Below are positions 6,890-9,217 of a stretch of 9,217 bases of DNA, one piece after another (the first letter of the stretch is position 1; each line of letters begins with the position of its first letter). The notes beneath the pieces were generated by a model. The model saw nothing but the letters and a program-made list of their open reading frames with translations, was not told the origin of the DNA and did no database searches. This DNA is from Candidatus Omnitrophica bacterium UBA1562 (GTDB lineage: Bacteria > Omnitrophota > Gorgyraeia > Gygaellales > Profunditerraquicolaceae), in NCBI GenBank assembly GCA_002322525.1, contig DCOU01000032.1, positions 1 through 9,217 of the forward strand, read 5' to 3'. The position numbers and the translations under genes are program-made.

Positions 6890-6925
6890 TTGACAGTAGC
6901 TTTTTAAGATAGTAGAATAAGGCTG
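6890..6925 (+). promoter_or_regulatory. Sigma70-type promoter of the pyrE operon, nearly leaderless
   Basis: -35 TTGACA (6890-6895), a 17-bp spacer and -10 TAGAAT (6913-6918) predict +1 at about 6925, only 3 nt before the pyrE ATG. An AAGG at 6919-6922 would be a weak ribosome site at 5-nt spacing, but it would lie upstream of this start point and serve only read-through transcripts from the glycosyltransferase gene. Confidence 0.7.
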
Positions 6926-6927
6926 CT

Positions 6928-7488
6928 ATGAAAAATGAAGAATTAGGCGAGCTGAAAACAAAGTTACTGAAATTGCTAAATAGGGAAGCCCTAAAAAAGG
7001 GCAGGTTTGTTTTATCTTCTGGCAAAATAAGCAATTATTATCTTGATGGCCGGATAATAACCTTGACTCCTGAAGGTGCATACTTAGTAGCAAATATTAT
7101 CTTAGAACTTATAAAGAAGAGAAAGATTGATGCTATCGGAGGTCCTACCTTAGGTGCGGATCCCATTGTCGGTGCTGTCGCCTGCTTAAGCCATATCAAG
7201 AAAATTCCCGTCAAGACATTTATTGTCAGAAAGGCTGCTAAAGAGCATGGGATGCAGCGTCAAATTGAAGGCCCGGCACTAAAGAAAGGGAATACGGCAA
7301 TTCTGGTTGATGATGTAGCAACTACGGGTAAATCTCTGGTTGAAGCAAAAGAGGTATTGGAAGAGATAGGCGTCAAGGTTGATGGGGCGATAGTAATTGT
7401 GGATAGGCAAGAAGGAGCAAAGGAGAATCTTACTCAGGCAGGCATTAAATTAGAATCGATATTTTCAATAGAAGATTTAGATATTTAA
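6928..7488 (+). CDS. pyrE: Orotate phosphoribosyltransferase
   Basis: Joins orotate and PRPP to give orotidine 5'-monophosphate, the fifth step of UMP synthesis, in the cytoplasm. The 186 residues fit the compact bacterial form. Visible motifs are RFVLSSGKISNYYLDGR (26-42, orotate-side contacts), GPTLGADPIVGAVA (72-85), the flexible catalytic loop VRKAAKEHG (100-108, with Lys102, Lys105 and His107) and the PRPP-binding ILVDDVATTGKS (125-136). The catalytic loop distinguishes it from other type I PRTases, so the assignment is firm. It has its own promoter and is followed after 5 bp by the flavoprotein gene, so it probably leads a pyrE-flavoprotein-maf operon. The insert-type palindromes of the next gene are absent here. 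Confidence 0.95.
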   Translation: MKNEELGELKTKLLKLLNREALKKGRFVLSSGKISNYYLDGRIITLTPEGAYLVANIILELIKKRKIDAIGGPTLGADPIVGAVACLSHIKKIPVKTFIVRKAAKEHGMQRQIEGPALKKGNTAILVDDVATTGKSLVEAKEVLEEIGVKVDGAIVIVDRQEGAKENLTQAGIKLESIFSIEDLDI

Positions 7489-7493
7489 TTTCA

Positions 7494-8891
7494 GTGAATG
7501 CAAAAAGAATAGTGGTAGTTGGCGGCGGCCCGGCAGGAATGATGGCTGCAATCAGGGCCGGTGAACTGTGCGAGGGTGTAACTCTCATTGAAAAAAATCC
7601 TATCTTAGGCAAAAAACTTCTTTTAAGCGGCAAGGGCCGCTGTAATCTTACCAATGCCTGCGATTTAGATTCCTTTATAAAAAGATTCTCTAAGAATGGT
7701 CAATTTTTAAGGGACGCCTTTAATAAATTCTCTAATTTAGATTTAATGCGGTTTTTTGAAGAAAGAGGTTTAAAATTAAAAACTGAAAGGCAGTTACGCG
7801 TCTTTCCCCAGACGGACAGGTCTGATAGCATTGAGGGGGTTTTAAAAAAAGAATTAAACAAAAATAAGGTAAACCCCGTTAGAAATACCGAAGCTATAAT
7901 AGGTGAAGACAAGATTTCTAACGGGGTAAAGATTATTTACAGAGCGATAATGAAAGATATCTTTACCCAGCCCCTCCGCGCAGAGGCTGGGTTTATGCAG
8001 GATAATAAAATAAACCCCGTTAGGAGTAATTCGCCAGAGGCGAATGCCGCGCCTTTGGCGCGGACTTCTAACGGGGTAAAGGGTTTATTGCTTCGAGACG
8101 GAAAGATTATCCCCGCGGATAGGCTTATTTTAGCAACAGGCGGCGTATCTTTTCGTTTTACCGGCTCAACCGGCGAGGGATTAGATATAGCCAGAAAATT
8201 AGGCCATCGCATAGTTGGGCTAAAGGCCGGGCTGGTTCCTTTGGAGACAAGACAACATTACCCTAAGTTTTTAGAAGGCCTGACCTTAAAAAATATCCGC
8301 TTAATATTTAGTGACTCAAAAAGACAGATAGAATCCCAGATAGGAGAGTTATTATTTACGAGATTTGGTATCTCCGGGCCTTTAGTTTTATCTTTGAGCG
8401 GACAGATTGTAGATTGGTTAGAGGTGAGTAATACTGTATATGTAGAGATAGATTTAAAGCCGGCTTTATCTAAAGAACAGTTACGCGCCCGGCTCTTACG
8501 AGAATTTAAGCTGAATCCCAAGAAGACGATTAAAAATACGCTTAAGGCTTTATTGCCTAAGAGATTGGTGGATGTGTTTATTGATATAGCAAAAATTGTA
8601 CCGGACAAAAAAGTCAGCCAGATTACCCAGAAAGAGCGGGAGAGTTTAGTTTCTTTATTTAAGGCCATGCGCTTAGATATTACCAAGTCAAGGCCCATAG
8701 CTGAAGCAATGATTACGCGGGGAGGCGTTTCCCTGAAAGATATAAATCCCCGCACAATGGAGTCACGCCTGATTAAAGGGCTATATTTTGCCGGTGAGAT
8801 GATAGATATAGATGCGGATACTGGCGGGTTTAATTTGCAAGCCGCCTTCTCAACCGGGTATCTGGCGGGAGAGAGTGCTGCGTTAAACTAA
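7494..8891 (+). CDS. BaiN/HI0933-family FAD-dependent oxidoreductase carrying three palindromic inserts
   Basis: Predicted flavoprotein of the HI0933-like family (YhiN, BaiN and relatives); the physiological substrate is usually unknown. FAD-binding VVVGGGPAG (7-15), KKLLLSGKGRCNLTN (40-54), LILATGG (211-217), ELLFTRFGISGP (285-296) and the C-terminal GLYFAGEMIDIDADTGGFN (429-447) are all intact. The product is 465 residues, against about 400-420 for relatives as I recall them. The excess is three in-frame insertions at about residues 127-145, 158-167 and 174-195, all in the beta-strand stretch before LILATGG. Removing them leaves 414 residues and a smooth join, KNKVKIIYRAIMKDIF then MQDNKIKGLLLRDGK. 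The start is GTG at 7494, 5 bp after pyrE; the nearby ATG at 7498 is out of frame. No ribosome site is seen. Without stop codons or frameshifts, the gene appears functional. Confidence 0.93.
   Translation: MNAKRIVVVGGGPAGMMAAIRAGELCEGVTLIEKNPILGKKLLLSGKGRCNLTNACDLDSFIKRFSKNGQFLRDAFNKFSNLDLMRFFEERGLKLKTERQLRVFPQTDRSDSIEGVLKKELNKNKVNPVRNTEAIIGEDKISNGVKIIYRAIMKDIFTQPLRAEAGFMQDNKINPVRSNSPEANAAPLARTSNGVKGLLLRDGKIIPADRLILATGGVSFRFTGSTGEGLDIARKLGHRIVGLKAGLVPLETRQHYPKFLEGLTLKNIRLIFSDSKRQIESQIGELLFTRFGISGPLVLSLSGQIVDWLEVSNTVYVEIDLKPALSKEQLRARLLREFKLNPKKTIKNTLKALLPKRLVDVFIDIAKIVPDKKVSQITQKERESLVSLFKAMRLDITKSRPIAEAMITRGGVSLKDINPRTMESRLIKGLYFAGEMIDIDADTGGFNLQAAFSTGYLAGESAALN
7870..7930. repeat. Element E1: 53-bp palindromic insertion with TAAA flanks
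   Basis: Core 7874-7926, flanked by direct TAAA (7870-7873 and 7927-7930). The perfect stem ACCCCGTTAGAAAT (7873-7886) pairs over 14 bp with 7914-7927; the interior has no strong secondary hairpin. Core plus one TAAA is 57 bp, or 19 codons, so the host frame is kept. The left end encodes NPVR and the right end SNGV. Ends and core length match element E0 between alr and lptG. Confidence 0.88.
7962..7995. repeat. Element E2: 26-bp palindromic insertion with TTTA flanks
   Basis: Core 7966-7991, flanked by direct TTTA (7962-7965 and 7992-7995). Arms CCCAGCC and GGCTGGG are followed inward by TC/GA pairing across a 2-nt bulge. The ends differ from the CCCCGTTAG class, but the flanks are the same. 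Core plus TTTA is 30 bp, or 10 codons, encoding about TQPLRAEAGF in the host protein. Confidence 0.78.
8011..8080. repeat. Element E3: 62-bp composite palindrome with TAAA flanks
   Basis: Core 8015-8076, flanked by direct TAAA (8011-8014 and 8077-8080). The outer stem CCCCGTTAGGAGT (8015-8027) pairs with ACTTCTAACGGGG (8064-8076), 13 bp with one G-T pair. Inside lie two perfect 7-bp hairpins: ATTCGCC-AGA-GGCGAAT (8029-8045) and CCGCGCC-TTT-GGCGCGG (8047-8063). Core plus TAAA is 66 bp, or 22 codons. The ends read NPVR and SNGV in the same frame as E1. Its interior is far richer in G+C than the host gene. Confidence 0.88.
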
Positions 8892-8892
8892 T

Positions 8893-9217
8893 ATGATGAG
8901 AAATATATATTTGGCTTCAGATTCCCAGGCGCGCAGGAAGTTGCTGAACATTTTCGGATTAAAGTTTAAGGTTATATCCAGCAAAATCAAAGAAGGCAGA
9001 AGGGCCGGACATTTATCTTACGCAGCATTGGTTAAAAGAAACGCCTTAACAAAAGCTCAAAATGTAGCGGGTAGAGTAAAAAATGGTATAATAATTGGCG
9101 CTGATACGATTGTAGTGCAGGATGGAAAGATATTCGGCAAGCCTAAAAATTTGCAGGAAGCGCAGCGGATGTTAAGAAGATTATCCAGAAAACCGCAATG
9201 GCTTTATACAGGTGTCG
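8893..9217 (+). CDS. maf: Maf-family nucleotide pyrophosphatase, 3' end outside the window
   Basis: House-cleaning nucleoside triphosphate pyrophosphatase; characterised relatives hydrolyse dTTP/UTP or m7GTP, and some affect septum formation. The 108 visible residues include the N-terminal signature LASDSQARRKLL (7-18; SxSxxR type), the catalytic-aspartate segment GADTIV (69-74, Asp71) and GKPKNLQEAQRML followed by LYTGV, which matches the family order. The subfamily cannot be fixed because later specificity residues are missing. The first ATG (8893) is only 1 bp past the flavoprotein stop; a second ATG at 8896 is equally possible. A GGGAGAGAG at about 8867-8875 is too far upstream to be a normal ribosome site, so coupling to the upstream gene is likely. 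Confidence 0.92.
   Translation, partial: MMRNIYLASDSQARRKLLNIFGLKFKVISSKIKEGRRAGHLSYAALVKRNALTKAQNVAGRVKNGIIIGADTIVVQDGKIFGKPKNLQEAQRMLRRLSRKPQWLYTGV

Noticed and set aside
6864..6910. Terminator after the glycosyltransferase gene, ending at the T5 at 6901-6905
   Set aside because: Only 5-bp AT-rich pairings can be drawn, and the T-run lies within the spacer of the pyrE promoter.
7937..8212. Minus-strand open frame across elements E2 and E3
   Set aside because: Palindromes read open on both strands when open on one, so this frame is a by-product of E2 and E3, not a gene.
8258..8755. Open reading frame of about 165 codons on the minus strand inside the flavoprotein gene
   Set aside because: It has no recognisable motifs, and the + strand protein over the same bases carries clear family motifs; it is an antisense shadow.
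7494..8891. Calling the flavoprotein gene a pseudogene because of its insertions
   Set aside because: All three insertions keep the frame, and every family motif is intact.

Overview
The window is AT-rich and comes from a bacterium with an outer membrane: it carries both permease subunits of the LPS export machine (LptF and LptG) together with alanine racemase, which serves peptidoglycan. No gene settles the taxonomy. Palindromic inserts that read NPVR...SNGV in frame are a feature I associate, from memory, with uncultivated lineages such as Omnitrophota (Omnitrophica). An Omnitrophota-like origin is therefore a tentative guess, not a result.

Layout. On the + strand, alr (8-1114) converges on a minus-strand block comF -> lptF -> lptG (4370 down to 1173). 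A divergent promoter region of about 100 bp (4377-4476) separates comF from a + strand pair, an envelope polysaccharide deacetylase and an ArnT-like membrane glycosyltransferase, which overlap by 4 bp. A third + strand unit follows behind its own promoter: pyrE, a BaiN/HI0933-type flavoprotein, and maf, which is cut by the window end. Gaps of 5 bp and 1 bp suggest these three form one operon. Three consensus-like sigma70 promoters, each with a 17-bp spacer, can be read. Two of them (comF and pyrE) predict leaderless or nearly leaderless mRNAs, and most starts in the window have no Shine-Dalgarno motif.

The remarkable content is palindromic DNA. The flavoprotein gene holds three palindromic insertions within 211 bp (7870-8080). 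Each is flanked by a 4-bp direct repeat (TAAA or TTTA) and each adds a multiple of three bases (57, 30 and 66 bp). Removing them restores a 414-residue protein with an uninterrupted family-like sequence. A fourth element with the same CCCCGTTAG/CTAAYGGGG ends and TTTA flanks sits exactly between the alr and lptG stop codons. These look like very small MITE-like elements that duplicate a TTTA/TAAA target and are tolerated as peptide inserts.

Two further palindrome systems are present. One is a 232-bp stretch between comF and lptF that consists almost wholly of four abutting two-level hairpins. The other is a set of GCATGCCGAA repeats at the lptF/lptG junction, which contains the lptF stop codon and pairs the lptG start codon. 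No stretch longer than 300 bp lacks a gene. No tRNA, rRNA, CRISPR array, complete insertion sequence or convincing intrinsic terminator was seen.
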